From Caldimonas thermodepolymerans (GTDB lineage: Bacteria > Pseudomonadota > Gammaproteobacteria > Burkholderiales > Burkholderiaceae_C), in NCBI RefSeq assembly GCF_015476235.1, contig NZ_CP064338.1, forward strand, positions 2,790,001 to 2,854,000: a stretch of DNA of 64,000 nt, read 5' to 3'. Below the pieces are notes generated by a model. The model was given only the letters and a program-made list of their open reading frames with translations. It did no database searches and had not been told where the DNA came from. Within the stretch, counting starts at the first letter, position 1; every line of letters starts with the position of its first letter. Made by a program: the position numbers and the translations under genes. Positions 35,986 through 43,998 of the stretch are shown here, in pieces.

Positions 35986-37905
35986 TCAGGGCGCCAGCAG
36001 CGATTCGAGCCGCGCGCGGATCTGCCGCACGGTCGGCTCGTGCTCGAAGTACTCGGTGTGGAACACCGGCGAGGCGTCCATCGCCTCGGCGAGGCCCGCC
36101 AGCGCCGACTGCTTGGGCACGATGCCGTCGCCGTCGGCCTCGAAGCCGGCCCAGTCCTCGATCACGCGGTGCCAGACGCGCTCGCCGATCGGCCGGCTGT
36201 CGCCCGGGCCCCATTCCGAGCCCCACACCCACATGCCCTCCGGCATCCCCGGATGGCGCCGCGCCATGCGCGCGACCCCGGCCGGTTCCACGTCGCGGAA
36301 GCCGGGCGGGATGTCGTAGGCCAGCGCGCGTTCGAGGATGGTCAGCTGCACCAGGTGCTGCTTGTCGAGGATCCCCGAGGCCAGGTCGCGCACCCAGCCG
36401 ACCAGCACCGCCGCGCCCGACCAGCGCCGGCCGATGCTGCGGAACACCCCGGTGCCCTGGTGCGGCGAACCGGCCGTCAGCGCGTAGAAGCGCCAGCCCG
36501 GCCAGCGCTGGCGCAGCCGGGGCAGCGCGAAGCGCGCGACGTTGCCGCCGCGCGAATGCGCCAGCAGCACCAGCGTGCCCTCGGGCCGGTCGCCGATCAC
36601 CGCGCGGTCGAGCGCGTCGACGAGCTGGTCGATGTTGCGCGCCACGCGCAGGAAGGTGTCATGCTCGAAGCGCCAGGTGCAGCAGCCGTCGAGCAGCGGC
36701 ATGCGCCGCCACGGCCCGGCCTGCCGCACCTGGGCGGCGTCGGTCTCCAGCCAGGCGCCGAAGCCGCTGCGCGCCGAGCTCAGGCCGCCATGGATCAGCA
36801 CCACGTGGCGGTCGCCGGCCGGCTGCTCGGGACGGTGCGCGACCGCCGGCCGCGAGGCAGGGGCAAGCCGCGCGCCGCGCTTCTGCGCCAGCCGCAGCAC
36901 GTCCGGCCCCGGCTCCGGCTCGCCGAACACCTGCGCCCACCACGCCTCGTCCTCGCGCAGCCGCTGCACGAAGGTCGGATCGCGGTCGGCGATGGTCTTG
37001 CGGATGCCCAGCCAGCGCAGCACGCGCAGCGCCTGCCGCTTGATCCAGGCGAAGGTGGTCTCCTGCAGCTCGAAGGTGAACACCGGCACCGCGACCAGCA
37101 GGCCGACGCCCGGGCGCATCGAGCGCCGCACCTCCGGCGCCTGGACCCGGTTCGCGTCGTGCAGCCAGGTCGGCTGGCCCTTCTTCAGGTACAGCAGGTC
37201 TTCCGAGAACCCGATGCCGTCACCCCGGAAGCTGCACGGCTGCCACGGCATGCGCGCGGCCTCCTCGCCGGGCGGCGGCGGGGTCCAGCCGCGCGGCGCG
37301 CAGCCGCCCCAGTACAGCCGCGTCTCGACCTCCAGCTGCACCACCACGCGCTTGTTGCGCCACTCGGGCGGAAGCTGCTCGGCCAGCTCCTGCGCCAGCT
37401 CGTCGGCCTGCGCCAACGGCAGCTTCATGCGCAGCGGGCGGCCGTGGCGGCGCACGATCGGCGCGATCCACCACACCGGCGGCTGCCAGACGCGCAGCCG
37501 GCGCGCCACCGGCTCCTCGATCGCGGCGTCGGACACCATCTCGTCGAACCAGACGGCACGGTGGTCGGTGCACGGCAGCCCGTGCAGGTGCTCGCTCAGG
37601 CGCGCTTCCTGGCGCAGCTGCTGGGCAATGCCCTCGACGAAGGGGGCGAGCTCCTCGCCAAACCACTCGGCGCGCCGGGCCTCGAAGCGCTCGAGCACCT
37701 CGTGCGCACACAGGCAGCCTTCGATCTTCTCGACCGGCGGCTGCCGGCGCGGACGACGGGTCCGTGCCTCGTGCGGTGCGTCGCCGCCCGGCATGGCGAA
37801 GCCGGGCGCCACCGCGGCAGCTGCGGCCAGCCCTGCCGCGCCCGGCGCCAGGTCATCGTCGTCGAGCTGGAACTCCAGCTGCACCCGGGAAGCACGCTCG
37901 GCCAT
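35986..37905 (-). CDS. Alpha/beta hydrolase, lipase-like, large
   Basis: The 639-residue cytoplasmic protein has no signal peptide. The C-terminal half (about 350-600) is an alpha/beta hydrolase: HVVLIHGGLSS for the oxyanion region and LLAHSRGGNVARF with the nucleophile serine in a HSRGG elbow, plus a probable acid and histidine near the end. The N-terminal 350 residues have no domain I recognise. The start overlaps the stop of the upstream kinase by one base (TGATG), so it is translated with it. It is the last gene of a four-gene operon including a B12-binding radical SAM protein. The substrate is unknown. Confidence 0.8.
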   Translation of the reverse strand: MAERASRVQLEFQLDDDDLAPGAAGLAAAAAVAPGFAMPGGDAPHEARTRRPRRQPPVEKIEGCLCAHEVLERFEARRAEWFGEELAPFVEGIAQQLRQEARLSEHLHGLPCTDHRAVWFDEMVSDAAIEEPVARRLRVWQPPVWWIAPIVRRHGRPLRMKLPLAQADELAQELAEQLPPEWRNKRVVVQLEVETRLYWGGCAPRGWTPPPPGEEAARMPWQPCSFRGDGIGFSEDLLYLKKGQPTWLHDANRVQAPEVRRSMRPGVGLLVAVPVFTFELQETTFAWIKRQALRVLRWLGIRKTIADRDPTFVQRLREDEAWWAQVFGEPEPGPDVLRLAQKRGARLAPASRPAVAHRPEQPAGDRHVVLIHGGLSSARSGFGAWLETDAAQVRQAGPWRRMPLLDGCCTWRFEHDTFLRVARNIDQLVDALDRAVIGDRPEGTLVLLAHSRGGNVARFALPRLRQRWPGWRFYALTAGSPHQGTGVFRSIGRRWSGAAVLVGWVRDLASGILDKQHLVQLTILERALAYDIPPGFRDVEPAGVARMARRHPGMPEGMWVWGSEWGPGDSRPIGERVWHRVIEDWAGFEADGDGIVPKQSALAGLAEAMDASPVFHTEYFEHEPTVRQIRARLESLLAP

Positions 37906-39731
37906 CACCGGCTCCGCACGTTGAGCTTGAACGCGATCATCGCGCGCAGCTTGTTCGGCACCACCGGCTTGAACAGCAGGTGGAAGTCATGCTTCTGCGC
38001 CTCGGCCTCGAGCGTCGCGGTGGTGCTGCCCGTGACCATGATGGCGGGCAGGGAAGCGTCGAAGAACCCGCGCAGCATCTTCAGCGCGTCGATGCCGTTG
38101 CTGCTCGCATCCAGCCGGTAGTCGACCAGGACCAGGTCCGGGCGCAGCCCCTGCTGGCTGGCCTGCGCGGCCCACTGGCGGCACGGCTCGACCGTGTCGA
38201 AGGCGTAGACCGTCGCCCCCCAGCTCTTGAGCAGCACCTCCAGCCCTTCGCGCACCGCGGGCTCGTCCTCGACCACGACGATGTGGCGCCGGTCCAGCGT
38301 CAGGCCCAGCGGCGCGCTGCGGGGCGCGGTGGCTTCCTCGATGCGCGGCGGACGGCCCTTGGGCACCCACAGCGAGAACACCGTGCCGCGTCCGGGCACC
38401 GAGCGCACCGTCAGCTCGGCCTGCATCAGGTCGGCCAGGCGCCGCACGATCGCCAGCCCCAGGCCCAGCCCCTTGCGCTGGTGCGGCGGCAGGGGCTGGT
38501 CGACCTTGACCTGGTAGAACTCCTCGAAGATGCGTCCCAGCTCCTGCTCGCGGATGCCCACCCCCGAGTCCCACACCTGCAACAGCAGCCGGTCGCCGCG
38601 CGCGCGGCAGCTGACCAGCACGCCGCCGTCCTCGGTGTAGCGGATCGCGTTGGAGATGAGGTTGCGCAGGATGCGGTCGACCAGCACCGGGTCGGCGTAG
38701 GCATGGTGATGGCCGCCGCGGAACTTGAGTTCCAGCCCCTTCTCGAACGCGATCGGCTCGTAGTGCAGGCGCTGGCGCGCGAAGATGTCGCGCAGGCTGA
38801 AGTGCTCGGGGCGGCACTCCACCGCGCCGGTGTCGATCTTGGTGATGTCCAGCAGCTCGCTGAACAGGCCTTCCAGCGCGTCGACCGAGCTGTTGATGCT
38901 GTTGACGAGCTGGATCACTTCCTCGTCGCGGCTCTTGCTGCGCAGCGCCTCGGCGAACAGGCCCACCGCATGCAGCGGCTGGCGCAGGTCGTGGCTGGCG
39001 GCGGCGAAGAACTGGGTCTTGGCGCGATTCGCCACCTCGGCGTCGCGGCGCGCCGCCTCGGCGACCTCCTTCTCGACGCGCAGCTGCTCGGCCAGCTGCT
39101 CGGTGCGCACCTTCAGCTCGATGACGCGTTCCATCGCCTGCCGGTAGTTGCGCCCGAGCAAGGCGGTCATCGCCATCGTCAGCATCAGCACGCCGGCCAG
39201 CTCGTAGCTGTAGAGGGTGCGCTCGGCGGCAATGCTCGCGATGGTCGGCACGAAGCACAGCCCGAGGAAGGTCAGGAACAGCTTGCGATGCTCGGCCAGC
39301 ACTGGCACCGAGGCCACGCAGTAGCTGAAGATCGTGATGATCAGGCCGATCTGCTGGATGGCCTCGCCGCGGCTGTAGAACAGCAGCGCCGCGGTGCCCC
39401 ACATCGCCCCGGAGGCGAGGATGCCGGCGTTCCAGCGCCGCTGCCAGGCAGCGAAGTCGGTGGCCGGGTCGAGCTGCACCTTGGCGAAGCGGTACGCGAT
39501 CCAGGCGCGGTACGCCCACACCAGCGCGAAGCCGGCCGCCCAGAGCGTGAGCATCAGCGGCGGGGCGAACCCCACGTGCAGCATCACGACGACCGTGCTG
39601 CCGATCAGGTTGCCCAGCAGGCTCGAAGCCGTGTAGGCATAGAGGTTGCGGACGTGGTCCGGCAGTTCACGGGCGCGTCCGGCGGTCTCCGTCGCGTCGG
39701 CCGGGCCGGACAGGAGCGAAGGGCTGCTCAT
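37905..39731 (-). CDS. Membrane hybrid sensor histidine kinase
   Basis: The 608-residue protein has an N-terminal region of about six hydrophobic helices (residues 30-200), a coiled coil, HisKA with ASHDLRQPLHAVGLF (the Q-P-L variant common in this kinase group), an ATPase domain (NLISNAIRYT, GLGLGLAIVRR) and a C-terminal receiver (about 490-605) with phospho-acceptor in LVDYRLD. It follows the radical SAM gene by 3 bp. The cognate output is probably the NarL-type regulator encoded as the first gene of the operon. Confidence 0.9.
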   Translation of the reverse strand: MSSPSLLSGPADATETAGRARELPDHVRNLYAYTASSLLGNLIGSTVVVMLHVGFAPPLMLTLWAAGFALVWAYRAWIAYRFAKVQLDPATDFAAWQRRWNAGILASGAMWGTAALLFYSRGEAIQQIGLIITIFSYCVASVPVLAEHRKLFLTFLGLCFVPTIASIAAERTLYSYELAGVLMLTMAMTALLGRNYRQAMERVIELKVRTEQLAEQLRVEKEVAEAARRDAEVANRAKTQFFAAASHDLRQPLHAVGLFAEALRSKSRDEEVIQLVNSINSSVDALEGLFSELLDITKIDTGAVECRPEHFSLRDIFARQRLHYEPIAFEKGLELKFRGGHHHAYADPVLVDRILRNLISNAIRYTEDGGVLVSCRARGDRLLLQVWDSGVGIREQELGRIFEEFYQVKVDQPLPPHQRKGLGLGLAIVRRLADLMQAELTVRSVPGRGTVFSLWVPKGRPPRIEEATAPRSAPLGLTLDRRHIVVVEDEPAVREGLEVLLKSWGATVYAFDTVEPCRQWAAQASQQGLRPDLVLVDYRLDASSNGIDALKMLRGFFDASLPAIMVTGSTTATLEAEAQKHDFHLLFKPVVPNKLRAMIAFKLNVRSR

Positions 39732-39734
39732 CGT

Positions 39735-41270
39735 TCAGGCGGCGATCTTTCTTTTCTGCAGGTGGACGGGCTGGAACACCTTCTGCGCGCTGCGCCAGTG
39801 CGGCAGCACGTGCCCTTGCGCGTCGGTCACCATCGTGGGACTGCAGATGTCCAGGCGCTGCGCCTCGGACTCGAAGTCGTCGGGCCCGAACGGCACCACC
39901 TCGGGCGGCAGGGTGTCGGTGCCGGCCATGAAGGTGCGCCCGGGCACCGGGTCGAAGCGCGTCGAGTACATGTCGCCGACGTCCAGCACGGCCGCGGTGA
40001 CCGAGCCGCGCCGCAGCAGGCGCGGGATGTCGTCGGCCAGCTTCTTCAGGCGGTTCCACGGCGTGTAGATGCGCCGCATGACCTCGTAGTAGGTGTCGAG
40101 GAAGTCCTGCAGCGGGCTCAGCTGCGGCTGCAGCACCAGCGTGTAGGCACTGAAGTCGTACAGGTTGGCGTGCGGCAGGAACATCGGCGCCTCGCTGGCG
40201 GCCATGCGGTCGAAGAACGGCGTGCCGGGGATCGGCGTCTCGAACGAGACGAAGCTCGGCACGTGCAGGCCGCAGCGGTGCAGGTGTTCGGGCAGCGAGC
40301 GGATGTAGGCCGTGTCGTCATGCAGCGGGCTGACGATCAGCCCGCCGATGACCAGGATGCCCTCGTCGCGTGCCTGGGCGATGGCCTCGGCCATCTTGCC
40401 GATGTTGTTCTGCGGCTTGGTGATGTCCTTCAGCGTGGCCGGGTTGAAGGTCTCCAGCCCGACGAACACCGAGCGGCAGCCGCAGTCGTACATCAGCTTG
40501 AGCAGCTCGCGGTTGGCGATCACGTTGAAGGTCAGGCAGGCGCCCCAGCGCACGTCCAGCGGCTTGAGCGCCAGGCACAGCTCGCGGAACCACTTCAGGT
40601 TGCCGGCCAGGTTGTTGTCGTAGAAGACGATCAGGCGCTGCTTCCAGTTGGCCACCTTGAGCTGGCGCAGCGTCGCCTGCCCGGCCTGGATGTCGCGGAT
40701 GACGCTGTGCACCGGCCGCAGCGCGTGGCGCGTGCCCAGCGCCGTCAGCGCGCAGAAGTCGCACGAGTACGGGCAGCCGCGCGTGGCCTCGACCGACAGC
40801 GGGAAGATCTGCTTGTGGGCCACGCCTTCGATGGCCGGCACCGGCACCAGCTCGGCGTGGTAGCCGCTGGAGCGGTAGACCGGCTGCAGCCGGCCGGCAC
40901 GCGCATCCTCGGCCACGCGCGCGACGGTGTCCTCCGGATCGCCGACCACCACCGCATCGAAGTACGGCAGGCACAGGTGCGGGTAGGTGCTGGCCATGCC
41001 GCCGCCCAGCACGGTGCGCGCGCCGCGGCGGCGGAAGTAATGGCTGATCTGGCGCGCCCGGTCGAAATCGGCGTGCACGCAGGACAGGAACACCAGGTCG
41101 TAGCTGCGCGACCAGTCCGGGTCGTCCCAGGTGTCGTTGATGATCTCGACCTCGCACCAGTCGGGCAGCAGGGCCGCGACCAGCGGGCCGATCTGCGGCT
41201 GCAGCCCGCCGCGGTGGTGCGCTCCGCGGCGGTGGTAGTCGGTGAAGACGGCGATGACGGCCACACGCAT
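39735..41270 (-). CDS. B12-binding-domain radical SAM protein
   Basis: The 511-residue protein has a cobalamin-binding-type N-terminal domain (about 1-125, with VLGGGMASTYP and VVVGDPED) and a radical SAM core whose cluster ligands are C166, C170 and C173 in ATRGCPYSCDFC, followed by VFYDNNLAGN and FVGLETFNP. Class B radical SAM enzymes of this type methylate or rearrange unactivated carbons in pigments, lipids, hopanoids and natural products. A classical DxHxxG cobalamin-ligand motif is not visible. It is located between a NarL-type regulator and a histidine kinase in a tight operon; the substrate is unknown. Confidence 0.88.
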   Translation of the reverse strand: MRVAVIAVFTDYHRRGAHHRGGLQPQIGPLVAALLPDWCEVEIINDTWDDPDWSRSYDLVFLSCVHADFDRARQISHYFRRRGARTVLGGGMASTYPHLCLPYFDAVVVGDPEDTVARVAEDARAGRLQPVYRSSGYHAELVPVPAIEGVAHKQIFPLSVEATRGCPYSCDFCALTALGTRHALRPVHSVIRDIQAGQATLRQLKVANWKQRLIVFYDNNLAGNLKWFRELCLALKPLDVRWGACLTFNVIANRELLKLMYDCGCRSVFVGLETFNPATLKDITKPQNNIGKMAEAIAQARDEGILVIGGLIVSPLHDDTAYIRSLPEHLHRCGLHVPSFVSFETPIPGTPFFDRMAASEAPMFLPHANLYDFSAYTLVLQPQLSPLQDFLDTYYEVMRRIYTPWNRLKKLADDIPRLLRRGSVTAAVLDVGDMYSTRFDPVPGRTFMAGTDTLPPEVVPFGPDDFESEAQRLDICSPTMVTDAQGHVLPHWRSAQKVFQPVHLQKRKIAA

Positions 41271-41302
41271 GACGAGACCTCGTTCAGCCGGGCGAGGCCA
41301 CG

Positions 41303-42022
41303 TCAGCGCGACGTCGATCGCCAGGTCGGGAAGGCGCCGTGCTGCTGCGTCATCTGGCTCACCGCAAGCACTGCCTGGGTGCGCGAGCTGACGCCCAGCG
41401 CGCGCAGCACCGCCGCGACATGGTCCTTGACGGTCTCCACGGACAGGTTCAGTTCGCGCGCGATCAGCTTGTTCGGCTTGCCCTGCAGCAGCAGCGCCAG
41501 CACGTCGGTCTGGCGCGGCGTCAGCCCGAGCGAGGCCAGCGGCGGATGGGTCTGGTAGCCCGCCTGGGTGGCGGCCTGGCGCACCGTGGCCGGGGCGGAC
41601 GACTCCCCGGAGGACGCCGGGCTGTCGACGCCCATGCTCATCGGCGGCACGTACACGCCGCCGGACATGACCATGCGCAGCGCCTCGAACAGCGTGTCGT
41701 TGGAGGCGCGCTTGGGCACGAAGCCCATCGCGCCCATGTCGATCGCGCGGATCACGTCGCTGGTGCGGTCGGAGGCGGAGATCACGACCACCGGCAGCGC
41801 CGGGTAGGTCTGGCGCATCTCGGCCAGCAGGTCGAAGCCGTCGGCATCGCCCAGGGCCAGGTCGAGCAGGACCAGGTCGTAGTCGGCGTCCTGCTGCAGC
41901 GTCTCGCGCGCAGCCCGCCCGCTGCTGGCGGAGGTCACCTGCACGCCGTCCCCCAGCCCCTGGATCACGCTTTGCAGCGCCGACAGGATCAGGGGGTGGT
42001 CATCGACCAGCAGGACCTTCAT
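41303..42022 (-). CDS. NarL/FixJ-family response regulator
   Basis: The 239-residue two-domain regulator has a receiver at about 1-120 (DD at 7-8, phospho-acceptor in LVLLDLALGDADG) and a LuxR-type helix-turn-helix at about 165-225 (LTPRQTDVLALLLQGKPNK, LNLSVETVKDHVAAVLRAL). The linker of about 45 residues is Ser/Ala-rich. It is the first gene of the operon with the radical SAM protein, hybrid kinase and hydrolase, and probably regulates it in response to that kinase. Confidence 0.92.
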   Translation of the reverse strand: MKVLLVDDHPLILSALQSVIQGLGDGVQVTSASSGRAARETLQQDADYDLVLLDLALGDADGFDLLAEMRQTYPALPVVVISASDRTSDVIRAIDMGAMGFVPKRASNDTLFEALRMVMSGGVYVPPMSMGVDSPASSGESSAPATVRQAATQAGYQTHPPLASLGLTPRQTDVLALLLQGKPNKLIARELNLSVETVKDHVAAVLRALGVSSRTQAVLAVSQMTQQHGAFPTWRSTSR

Positions 42023-42104
42023 GCGCGCTTCTCCTCCATCAGCCTGTCAGTTCTCTCAGTACGTGCCCAGCCCCGGGATGCTACCGCCGCGCCGCGGCCG
42101 CCGG

Positions 42105-42122
42105 CCCCCCCCTAAGGGGGGG
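42105..42122. terminator. C8-TAA-G7 hairpin between two minus-strand genes
   Basis: A homopolymer stem CCCCCCCC-TAA-GGGGGGG lies 30 bp past the MaoC stop on the minus strand and 83 bp before the response-regulator start. No T-run follows; terminator function is a guess. Confidence 0.35.
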
Positions 42123-42152
42123 ATGCGCACGCACTGCGCGCGCGTCGGGGCG

Positions 42153-42608
42153 TCAGGGATAGCGGCGCGTGACGGACTCGGCAACGCACACCGGCTTGGC
42201 CGAGCCTTCGCGCTCGACCGTGACCTCGATGGTCAGCTGCACGCCGCCGTCGTCGACCGGCTCGTAGCCGAGCAGCTTGAAGTGCGCACGCAGGCGGCTG
42301 CCGACCGGCACCGGGGCGGGAAAGCGCACCCGGTTCAGCCCGTAGTTGATGCCCATGCGGGTGTTGCGCACGTCGAATGCGGTGGCGAAGAAGGCCGGCA
42401 TCAGGCTCAGCGTCAGGAAGCCGTGCGCCACCGTGGTACCGAACGGCCCCGCCTTGGCGCGTTCGGCATCGACGTGGATCCACTGGTGGTCGCCGGTCGC
42501 GTCGGCGAACTGGTCGATGCGCGCCTGGTCGATCTCGATCCAGTCGCTGGTGCCCAGCGAGGCGCCGACCAGCGGCGCCAGGTCATGCAGGTGCTCGAAG
42601 ATCCTCAT
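42153..42608 (-). CDS. MaoC-family acyl-CoA hydratase
   Basis: The 151-residue hot-dog-fold protein carries the hydratase 2 motif FADATGDHQWIHVD with catalytic Asp and His, and GPFGTTVAHGFLTLSL. Members hydrate 2-enoyl-CoA to (R)-3-hydroxyacyl-CoA, which in many Burkholderiales feeds polyhydroxyalkanoate synthesis; the exact chain length is not readable. ATG at 42608 is preceded by GGGAGACG. It begins 17 bp after the ParA-like gene and is likely cotranscribed. Confidence 0.9.
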   Translation of the reverse strand: MRIFEHLHDLAPLVGASLGTSDWIEIDQARIDQFADATGDHQWIHVDAERAKAGPFGTTVAHGFLTLSLMPAFFATAFDVRNTRMGINYGLNRVRFPAPVPVGSRLRAHFKLLGYEPVDDGGVQLTIEVTVEREGSAKPVCVAESVTRRYP

Positions 42609-42625
42609 GTCGTCTCCCGGCCGGC

Positions 42626-43243
42626 TCAGGACTGCAGCCAGCGCACGATGGGTTGCCATTGCTCCAGGTCGCGCTCGACCCGGCCGGGGGCGACGTCCCA
42701 CAGCGTCAGGCCGCGGGCGGCGAGCTGGATGTAGTTCTGCGTGTCGCGCAGGTAGCCGATCACCGGCACCTCCAGCGTCGCGGCGAAGGCGCGCAGCTGG
42801 TCGGCCGCGATGGTGCCCTCCTTGACCCGCATGCCCACCACGCCGACGCGCACGCGTTCGGACTTGCGGTGCGCCAGCACGTCGTCGAGGAAGGCGCGCG
42901 TCGCGTAGATGTCGAAGATGCTGGGCTGCAGCGGGACGATGATGGCGTCGGCCAGCTGCACCACCTGTTCCAGGCGCTTGCCGTGCAGCCCGGCCGGGGT
43001 GTCCAGCACCACGTGGGTGGTGCCCTTGGGCGGGCGGACCAGGTCCTCGCGGGCGCGGTCCCAGGTGGCGATCGGGCGCGCCGCGGCGGGGCGCAGCGAC
43101 AGCCAGGTGCGCGAGGACTGCTGGCGGTCGACGTCCCCGAGCATCACCTTGTGGCCTTGCGCGGCGAAGTAGCCCGCCAGGTTGGTCGACAGGGTCGACT
43201 TGCCCACGCCGCCCTTGGGATTGGCCACCACGATCACCGGCAT
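42626..43243 (-). CDS. ParA-family ATPase
   Basis: The 205-residue protein has the deviant Walker A motif NPKGGVGKSTLS near residues 8-19 and a Walker B/switch region VVLDTPAG. The size and DVDRQQSSRTWLSLRP are typical of short chromosomal ParA/MinD-like ATPases that position cell components, not of a plasmid partition pair: no ParB gene is nearby. ATG at 43243 is chosen because GGAGGG lies six bases upstream; 31 more codons are open before it. Confidence 0.88.
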   Translation of the reverse strand: MPVIVVANPKGGVGKSTLSTNLAGYFAAQGHKVMLGDVDRQQSSRTWLSLRPAAARPIATWDRAREDLVRPPKGTTHVVLDTPAGLHGKRLEQVVQLADAIIVPLQPSIFDIYATRAFLDDVLAHRKSERVRVGVVGMRVKEGTIAADQLRAFAATLEVPVIGYLRDTQNYIQLAARGLTLWDVAPGRVERDLEQWQPIVRWLQS

Positions 43244-43368
43244 CGCGCCCTCCGCCCGTCGGAAACTGGAATCGGGTAATGTTAGCGGCCCGTGCGGCAT
43301 GCCGCCTCGAGAGCAACCCCGGCTTCCGGCCCGCATCCGCCCCAGTCCGCATACCGCACAACACGTCC

Positions 43369-43917
43369 ATGAGACCGACCCTCGTCCTCGTCGCCCACCC
43401 CCAGATGCACCTGTCGCGCGTCAACGCGGCGCTGATGAAGGCCGCCGCCGGCCTCGGCGACGAGGTGGTGGTGCGCGACCTGTACGCCGCCTACCCCGAC
43501 TACCTGATCGACACCGCGGCCGAACAGCAGGCGCTGCGCGAGGCCGAACTGGTCGTGTGGGTGCACCCGATCCGCTGGTACGGCATGCCGCCGATGATGA
43601 AGCTGTGGCTGGACGAGGTGCTGACCGCGGGCTGGGCCTACGGCGCGCAGGGCCACGCGCTGCACGGCAAGTCCCTGTGGCTGGTCGCCTCCACCGACGG
43701 CCCGCGCACCGCGTACCAGCCCGACGCCAGCGGCCGGCCGGTGTTCGACCTGTTCCTGCCGCCCTACGAGCAGACGGCCACGGTATGCGGCATGCGCTTC
43801 CTGCCGCCGTTGGTGCTGCGCGGCGCGCACCGCGTCACGGCCGCCGAGCTGCAGGACCACGTGGACACCTTCGTGCAGCGGCTGCGCAGCTACCCGGACT
43901 GGCCCGAGCTGGCATAA
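43369..43917 (+). CDS. NAD(P)H quinone oxidoreductase, KefF-like ancillary flavoprotein
   Basis: The 182-residue flavodoxin-fold protein has LVLVAHPQMHLSRVN at the N-terminus and HPIRWYGMPPMMKLWLDEVL with TAGWAYG, the typical KefF/KefG/MdaB signature. KefF and KefG bind and activate KefC/KefB potassium-proton antiporters, and the next gene is a KefC homologue 81 bp downstream. Use of FMN is expected from the family. Confidence 0.9.
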   Translation: MRPTLVLVAHPQMHLSRVNAALMKAAAGLGDEVVVRDLYAAYPDYLIDTAAEQQALREAELVVWVHPIRWYGMPPMMKLWLDEVLTAGWAYGAQGHALHGKSLWLVASTDGPRTAYQPDASGRPVFDLFLPPYEQTATVCGMRFLPPLVLRGAHRVTAAELQDHVDTFVQRLRSYPDWPELA

Positions 43918-43930
43918 ACGCACACCAAAT

Positions 43931-43980
43931 CCCGGCGCGCGACATTCACTTGTTCGGAGCGCGCACATCGGCGCGCCGGG
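43931..43980. repeat. Inverted repeat between kefF-like and kefC-like genes
   Basis: Perfect 10-bp arms CCCGGCGCGC (43931-43940) and GCGCGCCGGG (43971-43980) are separated by 30 bases, ending 18 bp before the transporter start. It could be an RNA hairpin or a regulator site; it has no T-run. Confidence 0.55.
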
Positions 43981-43998
43981 AGGCCGGACAATCCGGGG

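Noticed and set aside
42626-43243. Plasmid partition locus
   Set aside because: A single short ParA-like ATPase without ParB or centromere-like repeats; fits chromosomal ParA-like proteins.
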